From Bacteroidetes bacterium UBA1935 (GTDB lineage: Bacteria; Bacteroidota; Bacteroidia; Chitinophagales; Chitinophagaceae), in NCBI GenBank assembly GCA_002337045.1, contig DDFF01000003.1, positions 310,001 to 374,000 of the forward strand: a DNA stretch of 64,000 bases, in the 5' to 3' direction. Below, piece by piece: positions 1-8,351 of this stretch (position 1 is its first letter; every line of letters starts with the position of its first letter). A model generated the notes under the pieces. It saw nothing but the letters and a program-made list of their open reading frames with translations, did no database searches and was not told the DNA's origin. Position numbers and translations under genes: made by a program.

Positions 1-305
1 AATGACAATTGGCTGTTTAATGGCAATGCATATAGCGCACCACCCTGCAATACAAAACCAAGCAAGCTTTCGGTTGATTTATCTGCCATGAATCGAAAAC
101 CTCCGGTAAAACTTATCCCCTGTCGTTTATGATATACTACATCACCCGTCAGCATACCTGAGTACTGTGGCTTTTCAGGTACACCTGTACCAGTCCTTAT
201 ACCACCTCCGAAAGAGGCACCTATTTCTGCATGAGATTTACTACCGTCTCCCTGTGCAATGCATACAACAGGGAGTAAAAACAAAAGGGCTATCAGGTAT
301 TTCAT
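1..305 (-). CDS. Exported protein, probable outer-membrane beta-barrel type (partial)
   Basis: The gene begins at the ATG at 305 and runs off the left edge of the window, so only about the first 101 residues are visible. It opens with a clear signal peptide (MKYLIALLFLLPVVCIAQ) with a cleavage site after Ala-Gln typical of Bacteroidota. The mature part alternates Gly-rich and aromatic/polar stretches (GASFGGGIRTGTG, GISFTGGFRFMAD, GFVLQGGALYALP), as in small outer-membrane beta-barrels. The C-terminus is missing, so neither a barrel nor a sorting tail can be confirmed. No family was recognised. Confidence 0.6.
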   Translation of the reverse strand, partial: MKYLIALLFLLPVVCIAQGDGSKSHAEIGASFGGGIRTGTGVPEKPQYSGMLTGDVVYHKRQGISFTGGFRFMADKSTESLLGFVLQGGALYALPLNSQLS

Positions 306-390
306 AAAGTCTATTCGGGTTGCAATATTATAGCATTGCCAAGAAACATGCCAGAGATTATCATGGCTGTGTAAAAGAATTACCTAGCTA

Positions 391-418
391 TTCAAGATGT
401 TCTGCAAGGCATCTTGAA
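391..418. terminator. Hairpin, possible weak terminator
   Basis: A perfect 9-bp inverted repeat (TTCAAGATG / CATCTTGAA) encloses a 10-nt loop. It lies between the minus-strand gene ending at 595 and the next minus-strand gene starting at 305. No good T-run follows on either strand, so termination is only one reading. The rest of 306-594 shows no gene. Confidence 0.3.
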
Positions 419-594
419 TAAAAGATAGAAAGCCGTTTTGTAAACGAAATTTGAAATACAACAGCATAGCAATAGATATGCAGCGGAACCTTGAATGCCG
501 TTCAGAGAACGGAGTAATATTTCAGGTTCCAAATGCCCTGCGGAACGTTTGGAACAGCAATGGAACAGCAAAAAAGGTGAAAAAGTGAACTAGC

Positions 595-987
595 TTAGTT
601 AAAAGGCGATTCATCAAAATTATACGTCGATAAGAATATATAACTACCGTCAGCATTTTTCCTGTAAACGCTATAGTAATATGTATTAGCATCCTTTACT
701 ACAGAATCTCCTTCAGCCATTGAAGTAGTGTCAGCAATTTTGAAACAAACTTTTAATTCATTGTCCAAATGATATTCATAAAATCTATCGCTATTGTTAT
801 CCTTATACATAACCAGAGCAGAAAAACCTTCTTTATAGAACTTTTCTTTATTCCGCTTCCATTCTTTAGATGTATATATAGAATAACCTCCGAAATATAA
901 AATCGCAATACTTGCAATAGCTATCCGCAACCATACTGGTTGACGCTCACCGTTTAAGGAAAAAACCTTAACCTTATCATTATTCAT
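595..987 (-). CDS. Small single-pass membrane protein, function unknown
   Basis: About 130 residues from the ATG at 987; a TTG three codons upstream is less likely. A short basic N-terminus is followed by one membrane segment at about residues 19-35 (WLRIAIASIAILYFGGYSIY), then a charged, soluble C-terminal part with several Tyr and Asp residues. The predicted topology is an N-terminal anchor with a domain on the far side of the inner membrane. The gene lies 19 bp downstream of oxyR on the same strand and may share its transcript. No family was recognised. Confidence 0.6.
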   Translation of the reverse strand: MNNDKVKVFSLNGERQPVWLRIAIASIAILYFGGYSIYTSKEWKRNKEKFYKEGFSALVMYKDNNSDRFYEYHLDNELKVCFKIADTTSMAEGDSVVKDANTYYYSVYRKNADGSYIFLSTYNFDESPFN

Positions 988-1006
988 TGAAAACAAATTT
1001 ACACCC

Positions 1007-1942
1007 CTATATCATCACCATTTCTTTATTCTTTGTACTCTTCATATCGGCGGGGATGTTGTCGAGTATTTCCTGTTTCAGTGCGTCTATCAGTTTTTCT
1101 TTTACAAAGTGGCGGAAGGTGACGATGCTTATCTCGCGTACTGGCGCGGGAGATTTGAATTGCCTTATCCTGTTGCGTTGAGATGTGTGCAGGTCGTTCA
1201 GTGCCAGCTCGGGCAGTATGGTAATGCCCTGATTCAGGTCTACAATCTTTTTCAATGTTTCTATACTGCCCGATTCAAAATCCAGTTGATGCAACTCTTT
1301 CTCTCGGTGCTTCAGCTCGCAGAGGTTCATCACCTGGCTGCGCAGGCAGTGCCCTTCTTCAAGCAGCCACAGTCGGTTGACATCAATATCCTGCGCCAGC
1401 AGGTATTTCTTCTTCAGTAGTTTTTCCTGTGCACTGGCATATACCACAAACTGCTCGTAGAAAAGCGGCTGCTCTATCAGCGCGGCATTATTCAGCGGCG
1501 TAGCCATGATGCCCACATCCAGCGAGTATTGTTCCAGCTTTTCGGTAATGGCTTCGGTTGTCAGTTCGCTTATCTGCAATTTTACATCGGGGTATTTTTT
1601 CAAAAAGCTGTTGATGAACATGGGTATGATGTAGGGCGCCAGTGTGGGTATGATGCCCACCTTCAGTTCGCCACGTACCAGCCCGCGCTCTTCGTTCACT
1701 ATCTCTTTGATGCGTGCGGTGTCTTGCAGGGCTTTCTTTGCCTGTGCTATTATCAGCTTGCCTATCTCTGTAGGCACTACTGGCTGCTTGCTGCGGTCAA
1801 AGATTTTCACTTCCAGTTCGTCTTCCAGTTTCTTTATCATCATGCTCAGTGTGGCCTGTGTTACAAAACACCTTTCGGCCGCCGTCACAAAATGGCGGTG
1901 CACATCTACCGCTACTATATACTCCAGTTGTTGCAGGTTCAT
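1007..1942 (-). CDS. oxyR: Hydrogen peroxide sensor OxyR (LysR family)
   Basis: 311 residues, the usual LysR length. The N-terminal winged HTH is at about residues 1-60 (MNLQQLEYIVAV, AAERCFVTQATLS), followed by a substrate-domain fold. Two cysteines sit at residues 199 and 208 in GHCLRSQVMNLC, at the same positions and spacing as the redox pair Cys199/Cys208 of E. coli OxyR. The gene is divergent from katG, the classic OxyR target, with 172 bp between the start codons. It should activate katG when peroxide joins the two cysteines. The start follows the standard LysR N-terminus. Confidence 0.93.
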   Translation of the reverse strand: MNLQQLEYIVAVDVHRHFVTAAERCFVTQATLSMMIKKLEDELEVKIFDRSKQPVVPTEIGKLIIAQAKKALQDTARIKEIVNEERGLVRGELKVGIIPTLAPYIIPMFINSFLKKYPDVKLQISELTTEAITEKLEQYSLDVGIMATPLNNAALIEQPLFYEQFVVYASAQEKLLKKKYLLAQDIDVNRLWLLEEGHCLRSQVMNLCELKHREKELHQLDFESGSIETLKKIVDLNQGITILPELALNDLHTSQRNRIRQFKSPAPVREISIVTFRHFVKEKLIDALKQEILDNIPADMKSTKNKEMVMI

Positions 1943-1963
1943 TCCTTATAGATGAAATTGATA

Positions 1964-1971
1964 CAAACATA
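1964..1971 (-). promoter_or_regulatory. Putative -7 element of the oxyR promoter
   Basis: On the minus strand this reads TATGTTTG, a full match to the Bacteroidota -7 consensus TAnnTTTG, 22 bp before the oxyR ATG. No well-spaced TTTG -33 box is visible, so support rests on the -7 element alone. Confidence 0.4.
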
Positions 1972-2040
1972 CAAACTATCAGTTTGATTTATAAGATTAC
2001 AATGACCACATTTGTGCAGCAAACAAAAATTTAACGCTCT

Positions 2041-2060
2041 GGTATGATGCACATCATACC
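2041..2060. promoter_or_regulatory. Palindromic operator candidate in the oxyR-katG intergenic region
   Basis: Perfect 9-bp arms GGTATGATG and CATCATACC are separated by 2 bp. The palindrome ends 54 bp before the katG ATG and just upstream of a -7-like TAATTTTA at 2080-2087, where an activator touching RNA polymerase would bind. OxyR is the obvious candidate, although the sequence does not match the E. coli OxyR motif. A PerR/Fur-type protein is an alternative. Confidence 0.55.
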
Positions 2061-2114
2061 TTCTGCGTTGTTTTAGCTGTAATTTTAAAAGACACGACAA
2101 CAAATACATAACTA

Positions 2115-4328
2115 ATGGAAAACAACGAATCTCAAAGCAGTGGCAAATGCCCTTTTCATCATGGCGCTGCTAACCCAGTTGCAGGCCGTGGCACACGCAA
2201 TACAGACTGGTGGCCCAATCAGCTGAAGCTGAATATACTGCGCCAGTATTCTTCATTGTCGAACCCGATGGAAGAAAGTTTTGACTATGCTAAAGAGTTT
2301 CAAAGCCTCGACCTGGATGCGGTGAAGAAAGACATTACAGATGTTATGACAACATCGCAAGACTGGTGGCCTGCAGACTATGGCCATTATGGTCCGTTCT
2401 TTATACGTATGGCTTGGCACAGTGCGGGTACGTACCGTGTACAAGACGGCCGCGGTGGTGGCGGACAAGGTATGCAACGCTTTGCACCGCTAAATAGCTG
2501 GCCTGATAATACCAACCTCGATAAGGCTCGCCTGTTGTTGTGGCCTATCAAAAAGAAATATGGCAAAAAACTGTCTTGGGCAGATTTGATGATACTGGCA
2601 GGTAATGTGGCGCTGGAGTCTATGGGCTTTAAAACATTTGGCTTTGGCGGCGGACGTGAAGACGTGTGGGAACCTGCAGAAGATGTGTATTGGGGTAATG
2701 AAAGAGAATGGCTGGGCGACAAACGTTACAGCGGCGACCGCGAGCTTGAAAATCCGCTGGCTGCTGTGCAGATGGGTTTGATATATGTAAACCCCGAAGG
2801 CCCTAACGGAAATCCTGACCCTGTGGCTGCTGCGCGCGATATCCGCGAAACATTTGCCCGTATGGCAATGAACGATGAAGAAACCGTTGCGCTGATAGCA
2901 GGTGGCCACAGCTTTGGTAAAACGCACGGTGCAGCAGACCCGGGCAAATATGTAGGCAAAGAACCTGCGGCGGCTACCATGGCAGAGCAAGGCATGGGCT
3001 GGGGCAATACCTACGAAAGCGGCGCAGGTGCACATACTATTACAAGTGGTTTGGAAGGTGCATGGACTACAACACCTACCGAATGGAGCAATAACTTTTT
3101 CGAAAACCTCTTTGGCTACGAATGGGAACTGACAAAGAGCCCCGCAGGTGCACACCAGTGGAAGCCGAAGGATGGCGCAGGTGCTGGCTTGGTGCCTGAT
3201 GCACACGACCCAAACAAGCGTCATGCTCCTTTTATGCTGACTACAGACTTGTCACTGAGGTTCGATCCTGAATACGAAAAAATCTCTCGTCGCTTCCTCG
3301 AGAACCCTGACCAATTTGCTGATGCTTTTGCGCGTGCATGGTTCAAACTGACGCACCGTGATATGGGTCCGCGTGCGCGTTACCTGGGCAAGGAAGTACC
3401 TGCTGAAGAACTGATATGGCAAGACCCATTGCCTGCCGTTACACACAAACTGATTGATGAGAACGATGCAGAAGCATTGAAACATAAAATACTTGCATCA
3501 GGCCTTAGCGTATCGCAACTGGTATCTACGGCATGGGCATCTGCAGCAAGCTTCCGCGGTAGCGACAAGCGTGGTGGTGCCAACGGTGCACGCGTACGCC
3601 TTGCTCCGCAAAAAGATTGGGCTGTAAATAATCCTGTACAACTGGCACGTGTGCTGTCTGTACTGGAAGGCATACAAACAGCTTTCAACGCAACGGGCGG
3701 CGACAAACAAGTATCACTGGCAGACCTTATAGTACTGGCAGGTAATGCAGGTGTGGAAGAAGCTGCACGCAATGCAGGGCAGAGTGTGAAAGTACCTTTT
3801 GCCCCGGGCCGCACAGATGCTACGCAGGAGCAGACAGATGTAGAATCATTTGCTGTGATGGAACCACATGCTGATGGCTTCCGCAATTATGCAAAACACA
3901 AGTTTGGCACTATAGCAGAAGAGATGCTGATAGACCGTGCGCAACTGCTGACGCTGACTGCTCCTGAGCTGACGGTATTGGTAGGTGGCATGCGTGTACT
4001 GGGCACTAACTACGACCATTCTCAGCATGGTGTACTGACCAACCGTGCAGGCGCGCTTACAAACGATTTCTTTGTAAACCTGCTGGACTATGGTACTAAA
4101 TGGACTGCCACATCAGAAACGCAGGAAGTGTTTGAAGGACGCGACCGCAAAACAGGCGCTATCAAATGGACAGGTACACGTGCCGATCTGGTATTCGGTT
4201 CTAACTCAGAACTGCGCGCACTGGCAGAAGTATATGCTTGCGATGATGCACAAGGCAAATTTGTAACCGACTTTGTAGCCGCATGGACCAAAGTGATGAA
4301 CCTCGACAGGTTTGACCTGAAGAAATAA
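2115..4328 (+). CDS. katG: Catalase-peroxidase KatG
   Basis: 737 residues, full length for the two-domain family. Distal haem residues Arg98, Trp101 and His102 lie in RMAWHSAGTYR. Tyr224 (GLIYVNPEGPNG) and Met250 complete the Met-Tyr-Trp crosslink needed for catalase activity. The proximal haem ligand is His265 in AGGHSFGKTHG. The C-terminal half (from about residue 420) is the degenerate, haem-free repeat. The protein breaks down hydrogen peroxide and also acts as a peroxidase in the cytoplasm; no signal peptide is seen. It is divergent from oxyR with a palindrome between them, and a strong terminator follows. Confidence 0.97.
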   Translation: MENNESQSSGKCPFHHGAANPVAGRGTRNTDWWPNQLKLNILRQYSSLSNPMEESFDYAKEFQSLDLDAVKKDITDVMTTSQDWWPADYGHYGPFFIRMAWHSAGTYRVQDGRGGGGQGMQRFAPLNSWPDNTNLDKARLLLWPIKKKYGKKLSWADLMILAGNVALESMGFKTFGFGGGREDVWEPAEDVYWGNEREWLGDKRYSGDRELENPLAAVQMGLIYVNPEGPNGNPDPVAAARDIRETFARMAMNDEETVALIAGGHSFGKTHGAADPGKYVGKEPAAATMAEQGMGWGNTYESGAGAHTITSGLEGAWTTTPTEWSNNFFENLFGYEWELTKSPAGAHQWKPKDGAGAGLVPDAHDPNKRHAPFMLTTDLSLRFDPEYEKISRRFLENPDQFADAFARAWFKLTHRDMGPRARYLGKEVPAEELIWQDPLPAVTHKLIDENDAEALKHKILASGLSVSQLVSTAWASAASFRGSDKRGGANGARVRLAPQKDWAVNNPVQLARVLSVLEGIQTAFNATGGDKQVSLADLIVLAGNAGVEEAARNAGQSVKVPFAPGRTDATQEQTDVESFAVMEPHADGFRNYAKHKFGTIAEEMLIDRAQLLTLTAPELTVLVGGMRVLGTNYDHSQHGVLTNRAGALTNDFFVNLLDYGTKWTATSETQEVFEGRDRKTGAIKWTGTRADLVFGSNSELRALAEVYACDDAQGKFVTDFVAAWTKVMNLDRFDLKK

Positions 4329-4380
4329 TAATACTAAGAAGAAGAGAATGCATAGGGGTATGCATGTGGGTGTGAGTGAA

Positions 4381-4413
4381 CAGCCCTGCCGATTGGCAGG
4401 GCTGTTGTTATTT
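4381..4413 (+). terminator. Rho-independent terminator of katG
   Basis: A perfect 10-bp GC-rich stem (CAGCCCTGCC / GGCAGGGCTG) with a GATT loop is followed by TTGTTATTT. It lies about 50 bp after the katG stop. The convergent minus-strand gene ends at 4412, so the hairpin may also stop that transcript, although the T-run is poor on that side. Confidence 0.85.
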
Positions 4414-6322
4414 ATCTGTTCTTAGAAAGATATTCGTCAATCTTATCATTCACCTTTCTCACATCCTCCTGGTGTACTTTATTCAGACCCTCATCAAAGC
4501 TGCGGTCTTCTTTTATCTTCTTGTCTTCTTTATTGTGTCGTGCATTTTCTGCTATTGTTATTTTTTCGGTAAGCCCTTTTTCCTCATCTGCATATTCTTT
4601 TATCTTTTCCAGCATGGCATGCATTTTACTGTTAAACTGCATGTGCAATGAAAATGCGTTGACATAGTTTGCTTTTTGTTGATTATACCTAGCAACAATG
4701 CCCTCATATTCGCCAGAGAGGCCCGGTGCATTGTTTGTAAATGCTTTGAAACCGGCAACGTCTTTTACCATCAATGCCTGCATATCAGTCAGTGCATCAT
4801 ATCGTTTTTCCAGCTCATCATATTTTTTATTTATCGCGTCGAAATCGTCAAAAAACATGCAGCTCATGGTATCCAATTGCGCAAGCCTCATTGCCTTTAT
4901 CACCGGCACAAGCGATATCAGCTCATCATCTTTCTGGTCATTCAGTCTGATGCGTTGTATGGTTTCATCCTGCAACTTATCAAAGCATGCAACGGCATGT
5001 TGTGCCAGGTCATCGTAGGCATTAGAAAATTTCTGTGTGGCAATCATAATACTATCAGCCAGCCTTTCAATATCTTTTTGCATACCATTCATGCGCATAC
5101 TACGCTGTGCAAAAGAATCTGCCAGCTTGCGCATATCAGGTGCATCAGGCTTTTTCAGTACAGATACATCCGAACGCTTTGTTATCTCCAGTGGTTCTTT
5201 CAGTTTTTTGTATTTATCATCTATAGCTTTGTTCTTTTTATTGCAGCTACGCTGATACCTGTCGCATTTAGCCTTCAACAATTTATTGCTGGTTTCTATC
5301 AGCCTTACATACTCTTCCGTTTCACGGTGTTTATTCTCATTATTCTTCTGCAATGCGGCATAATGCTCAGGAAAATGCTGCTTCTGCTCTTTGACATAGC
5401 CCGTAGCTTGTTTCAACATCTCTTTAGCCTCTGTTGCAGTAGCTTCTGTAGGGTTTGTATCAAACATCCTGATAGCGGTGAATAACAATTTACTGCCCTT
5501 AACCTCTACAAAGCGTTTATTATAAGCATATACCTCATCTGCAGTTTCCATCATCGTTTCACCATGGTCCATGTTAGACAACATCAGCATACGGCTGTTA
5601 TTATTGGCAATTTCGTAATGCAGCTTATTAAACGAATCGACAGATGTTACACCTGCTTCAAACACCGCCAACGGCATCGGCACTTTAGTGAGTTGCCACA
5701 TCGGATATATCGGCACTACGTTACGACGATAGGCCAAAGGATCTACCATGAAACACTGCGGTGAATACGCAAACTCAAAACGCTCCTTGGTATCGTAGTG
5801 CAGCTTTTCTTTAGATAGCTTGCGAAATATATTGGTGAGCCATGGTGTATAACCCGCAATATGCCCCGAACCTGCTGTCGGGTCTACAATATACCATTTG
5901 CCGTTTATCTCTACTACTACCCAACCATAACTCACTGTTTCATGGGGGTCTCCGTTATCATAATATTGCTTCCTGATATAACCATCTACTTCAGTTGCAT
6001 GTAGTCCGGCTTCTTTTGCCATTGCTACATAGAGCGCTACATAGCCATTGTTAGTTGCTTTGCCACTGCTCAATACAGACTTTGGCGTTTCTGTTTTTCT
6101 GTTCGGATTCTTAGCCAGCTCTATATCATAGGCTATGTGTGTGGTTATCCAGTTAAAAATGGCATTGGCTTTTTGCTGCTCCGTTTGTGCTTCGGCGCAT
6201 ACATTTGCTGTAAGCTTTCGGTAATCTTTGGAAGAAGACACATTTCGACCAATGAGTGTATCTGTCTGGCCATTGGCGTGTATGCTGGCCAACAGGCAAA
6301 GGGTGGGTATCCATTTTTTCAT
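4412..6322 (-). CDS. Exported transglutaminase-fold protein lacking the catalytic Cys and His
   Basis: 636 residues with a signal peptide (about 1-19). Residues 50-155 align by eye with the transglutaminase-like fold seen in bacterial KyphoScoliosis/CYK3-type proteins: NAIFNWITTHIAYD, SGKATNNGYVALYVAMAKEAG, then GKWYIVDPTAGSGH. The usual catalytic Cys position is Asn91, the His of the HAW motif is Tyr132 (SYGWVVVEI), and only Asp147 remains. Most of the rest, up to the C-terminus, is charged and helical and probably coiled coil. It is likely a non-enzymatic periplasmic or surface protein. Its role is unknown. Confidence 0.7.
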   Translation of the reverse strand: MKKWIPTLCLLASIHANGQTDTLIGRNVSSSKDYRKLTANVCAEAQTEQQKANAIFNWITTHIAYDIELAKNPNRKTETPKSVLSSGKATNNGYVALYVAMAKEAGLHATEVDGYIRKQYYDNGDPHETVSYGWVVVEINGKWYIVDPTAGSGHIAGYTPWLTNIFRKLSKEKLHYDTKERFEFAYSPQCFMVDPLAYRRNVVPIYPMWQLTKVPMPLAVFEAGVTSVDSFNKLHYEIANNNSRMLMLSNMDHGETMMETADEVYAYNKRFVEVKGSKLLFTAIRMFDTNPTEATATEAKEMLKQATGYVKEQKQHFPEHYAALQKNNENKHRETEEYVRLIETSNKLLKAKCDRYQRSCNKKNKAIDDKYKKLKEPLEITKRSDVSVLKKPDAPDMRKLADSFAQRSMRMNGMQKDIERLADSIMIATQKFSNAYDDLAQHAVACFDKLQDETIQRIRLNDQKDDELISLVPVIKAMRLAQLDTMSCMFFDDFDAINKKYDELEKRYDALTDMQALMVKDVAGFKAFTNNAPGLSGEYEGIVARYNQQKANYVNAFSLHMQFNSKMHAMLEKIKEYADEEKGLTEKITIAENARHNKEDKKIKEDRSFDEGLNKVHQEDVRKVNDKIDEYLSKNR

Positions 6323-6380
6323 AGAGCATGAAAATATATAACCGCCCTGTAGCTTGCAATAGTAAACAGAAAATATAATC

Positions 6381-7082
6381 CTACACCAGCCTTTGCTTAT
6401 TCAGCACGGCAAACACTTGTTCCTTGTAGGTATTGCCTATAGACACACTATGTTCTTTGATGCGGATGGTATTGCCGTCTACCTCTGTAATGCAGGCCAG
6501 GTTTACGATATACGATTTCTGCACGCGCAGAAAGTTGGGGTACGGCAACAGTGTTTCTTCCAGGCTTTTCATAGTGCAGTGTATCAGCTTCTTCCCCTCT
6601 GTGGTGTAGAGCTGTATATAGTCTCGCAGGCTTTCAGCATACAGCAGCTGGTTCAGATCTATACGCACCAGCTTGTTATCTGCTTTTATGAATACGGCAT
6701 TATCAGCAGGTTGCGCTGCCGGGGCAGTTTGCTGCATTGCATCGTTGGCTTTTTGTATGGCTTTCAGGAAACGCTCAAAAGATATGGGCTTCAGCAGATA
6801 GTCTATCGCATTCAGTTCATAGCTTTCAATGGCATATTCGGAATAGGCTGTAGTAAAAACTACAAGTGGCGGATGCTTGAGCGAACGCACAAAATCTACG
6901 CCCAGCACTTCGGGCATATTAATATCCAGCAGCAGCAAATCTACCGGCTGCTTGTTGATGGCGGTAAATGCCTCCAACGCATTACGGCACTTGCCTACCA
7001 ATTGCAAGCCCGGTATGCGTGCAATATAAGTTTCCAGTATATCCTGTGCTATTGGCTCGTCGTCTACTATCAGTATGCGCAT
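6381..7082 (-). CDS. LytTR-family response regulator
   Basis: 233 residues. The receiver domain is at 1-115, with acidic pocket DD7-8, phospho-acceptor Asp53 (LLLLDINMPE), Thr in TTAYSEYA and Lys in LLKPIS. A Gln/Ala/Pro linker leads to a LytTR DNA-binding domain at about 130-230 (ADNKLVRIDLNQLLYAES, LRVQKSYIVNL). The gene is 12 bp downstream of its sensor kinase and co-transcribed with it. LytTR proteins bind two 9-bp direct repeats about 12 bp apart. Such repeats occur upstream of this operon at 8219-8248, suggesting autoregulation. Confidence 0.93.
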   Translation of the reverse strand: MRILIVDDEPIAQDILETYIARIPGLQLVGKCRNALEAFTAINKQPVDLLLLDINMPEVLGVDFVRSLKHPPLVVFTTAYSEYAIESYELNAIDYLLKPISFERFLKAIQKANDAMQQTAPAAQPADNAVFIKADNKLVRIDLNQLLYAESLRDYIQLYTTEGKKLIHCTMKSLEETLLPYPNFLRVQKSYIVNLACITEVDGNTIRIKEHSVSIGNTYKEQVFAVLNKQRLV

Positions 7083-7094
7083 TCTATCGGGGTT

Positions 7095-8177
7095 TTAGAG
7101 AGATACTTTTAGTTCTACCACAAATGCATCGCCATCGGGCGCTGCTGTAATACTATATTTATCAGGATACAGCAATTCCAAACGCTTACACAGATTGGCA
7201 AGCCCTATGCCACCATCTGTGGCACTACTACCATTGGGTTTGTAATTGTTGCGGGTATGTATGGTTAACACTCCATCTTTTATCGTAGCGCTATATGCTA
7301 TAAAATACTTGTGTGCAATAACACGGGTAGCGTGTTTGAATACATTTTCTAACACAGGCAACCACAACAGTGGTGGTACCATATACTCTTTGTCAGACTC
7401 TATTACAAAACGAAAATCATCTCCAACAGGCAGGCGCAGTAATTCCAGATTGATGTATGCCTGCATGATTTCCTTTTCCTTTTCAAACGACACCCGCTCA
7501 TTATCAGACTCATACAACATGTACCGCAGTATAGACGACAGGCGCAGTATGGCATCGGGCGCAGTATCTGCTTTTTTTAGTGATAGTCCGTAGAGATTAT
7601 TCAGCGTATTGAAAAGAAAGTGAGGGTTTACCTGACTCTTCAGAAAATGGAGTTCTGTTTCTACCTGTTTGCGTTGCGCCTGCTCAAGGTCTTTCTGCTG
7701 CCTGTAATAGTCGTTCATAAACCAAGCGGTGCTTACTAAAAACAACCAAAGCAACATACCAATAGCACAGTAAACAACCTCAACCACAAAAGTTTCAACA
7801 GTGTAAGAAGTACTTACAACGGTAGAAAAAAGACTGATGTGATGTATATGCGCCAGCGGATAGCGTAGAAAAAACCACTTAACCCCACCAACAAACAACG
7901 ATGAGCAAACAGCGGTAAGCAGCAACACGCGCCACAGGTATTGTGCATACTTTTTTGCACGCACAAAACGCGGCATCAGCCATAGGTTGTTGGCATAGGT
8001 ATATACAATAAGCACAGTTGCGGTAATGCACATACCCAGCACATACACTTTGGGCTGATAGATTTTGTTACCTGCATCATTGTTCCAGACCAGGTAATAC
8101 ACCACCAGCCAGAAGAGTACGTTGCGCACTACCCTGTTAAGTAAAATATTGAGCAGTTTTCCGCTGAAACTATTCAT
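7095..8177 (-). CDS. LytS/YehU-type sensor histidine kinase
   Basis: 360 residues. Four hydrophobic segments span residues 15-155. A short coiled coil follows (YYRQQKDLEQAQRKQVETE), then the His_kinase domain with phospho-acceptor His186 in QVNPHFLFNTLNNL. The ATP-binding region at the C-terminus has PLLWLPVLENVFKHA and GGIGLANLCKRLELLY. No extracellular ligand domain is visible, so the signal is probably sensed in the membrane. It is the first gene of the operon with the LytTR regulator. Confidence 0.92.
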   Translation of the reverse strand: MNSFSGKLLNILLNRVVRNVLFWLVVYYLVWNNDAGNKIYQPKVYVLGMCITATVLIVYTYANNLWLMPRFVRAKKYAQYLWRVLLLTAVCSSLFVGGVKWFFLRYPLAHIHHISLFSTVVSTSYTVETFVVEVVYCAIGMLLWLFLVSTAWFMNDYYRQQKDLEQAQRKQVETELHFLKSQVNPHFLFNTLNNLYGLSLKKADTAPDAILRLSSILRYMLYESDNERVSFEKEKEIMQAYINLELLRLPVGDDFRFVIESDKEYMVPPLLWLPVLENVFKHATRVIAHKYFIAYSATIKDGVLTIHTRNNYKPNGSSATDGGIGLANLCKRLELLYPDKYSITAAPDGDAFVVELKVSL

Positions 8178-8189
8178 AGCTGCAAGTAA

Positions 8190-8248
8190 TAAAGATAATA
8201 CCTAACGGGCGCACCATTTAGACAAAACTGTTTTTTTCTTCGACAAAA
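8190..8248 (-). promoter_or_regulatory. Promoter with paired LytTR-type boxes upstream of the sensor/regulator operon
   Basis: Plus-strand repeats TAGACAAAA (8219-8227) and TCGACAAAA (8240-8248) are separated by exactly 12 bp. On the operon strand these read TTTTGTCGA-N12-TTTTGTCTA. A -7-like TATCTTTA lies at 8190-8197, placing the proximal box over the -33 region. The second box also forms an inverted repeat with TTTTGTCGAA at 8262-8271. The divergent hydrolase gene starts at 8352 and may share this control. Confidence 0.55.
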
Positions 8249-8351
8249 TGACATCGTTGTTTTTTGTCGAAAATGTGCCTCTGTTCGTCTATTAGATTTG
8301 TTGAACAATTAGCCAGTTTGTTGTTTTGTTTCATCAAAAACCTGTTATTGT

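Noticed and set aside
1529..1951. Open frames antisense to oxyR
   Set aside because: They overlap a clear OxyR gene and encode Cys/Tyr/His-rich nonsense.
2253..4291. Several long open frames antisense to katG
   Set aside because: They mirror the codon pattern of a fully supported enzyme gene and show no family features.
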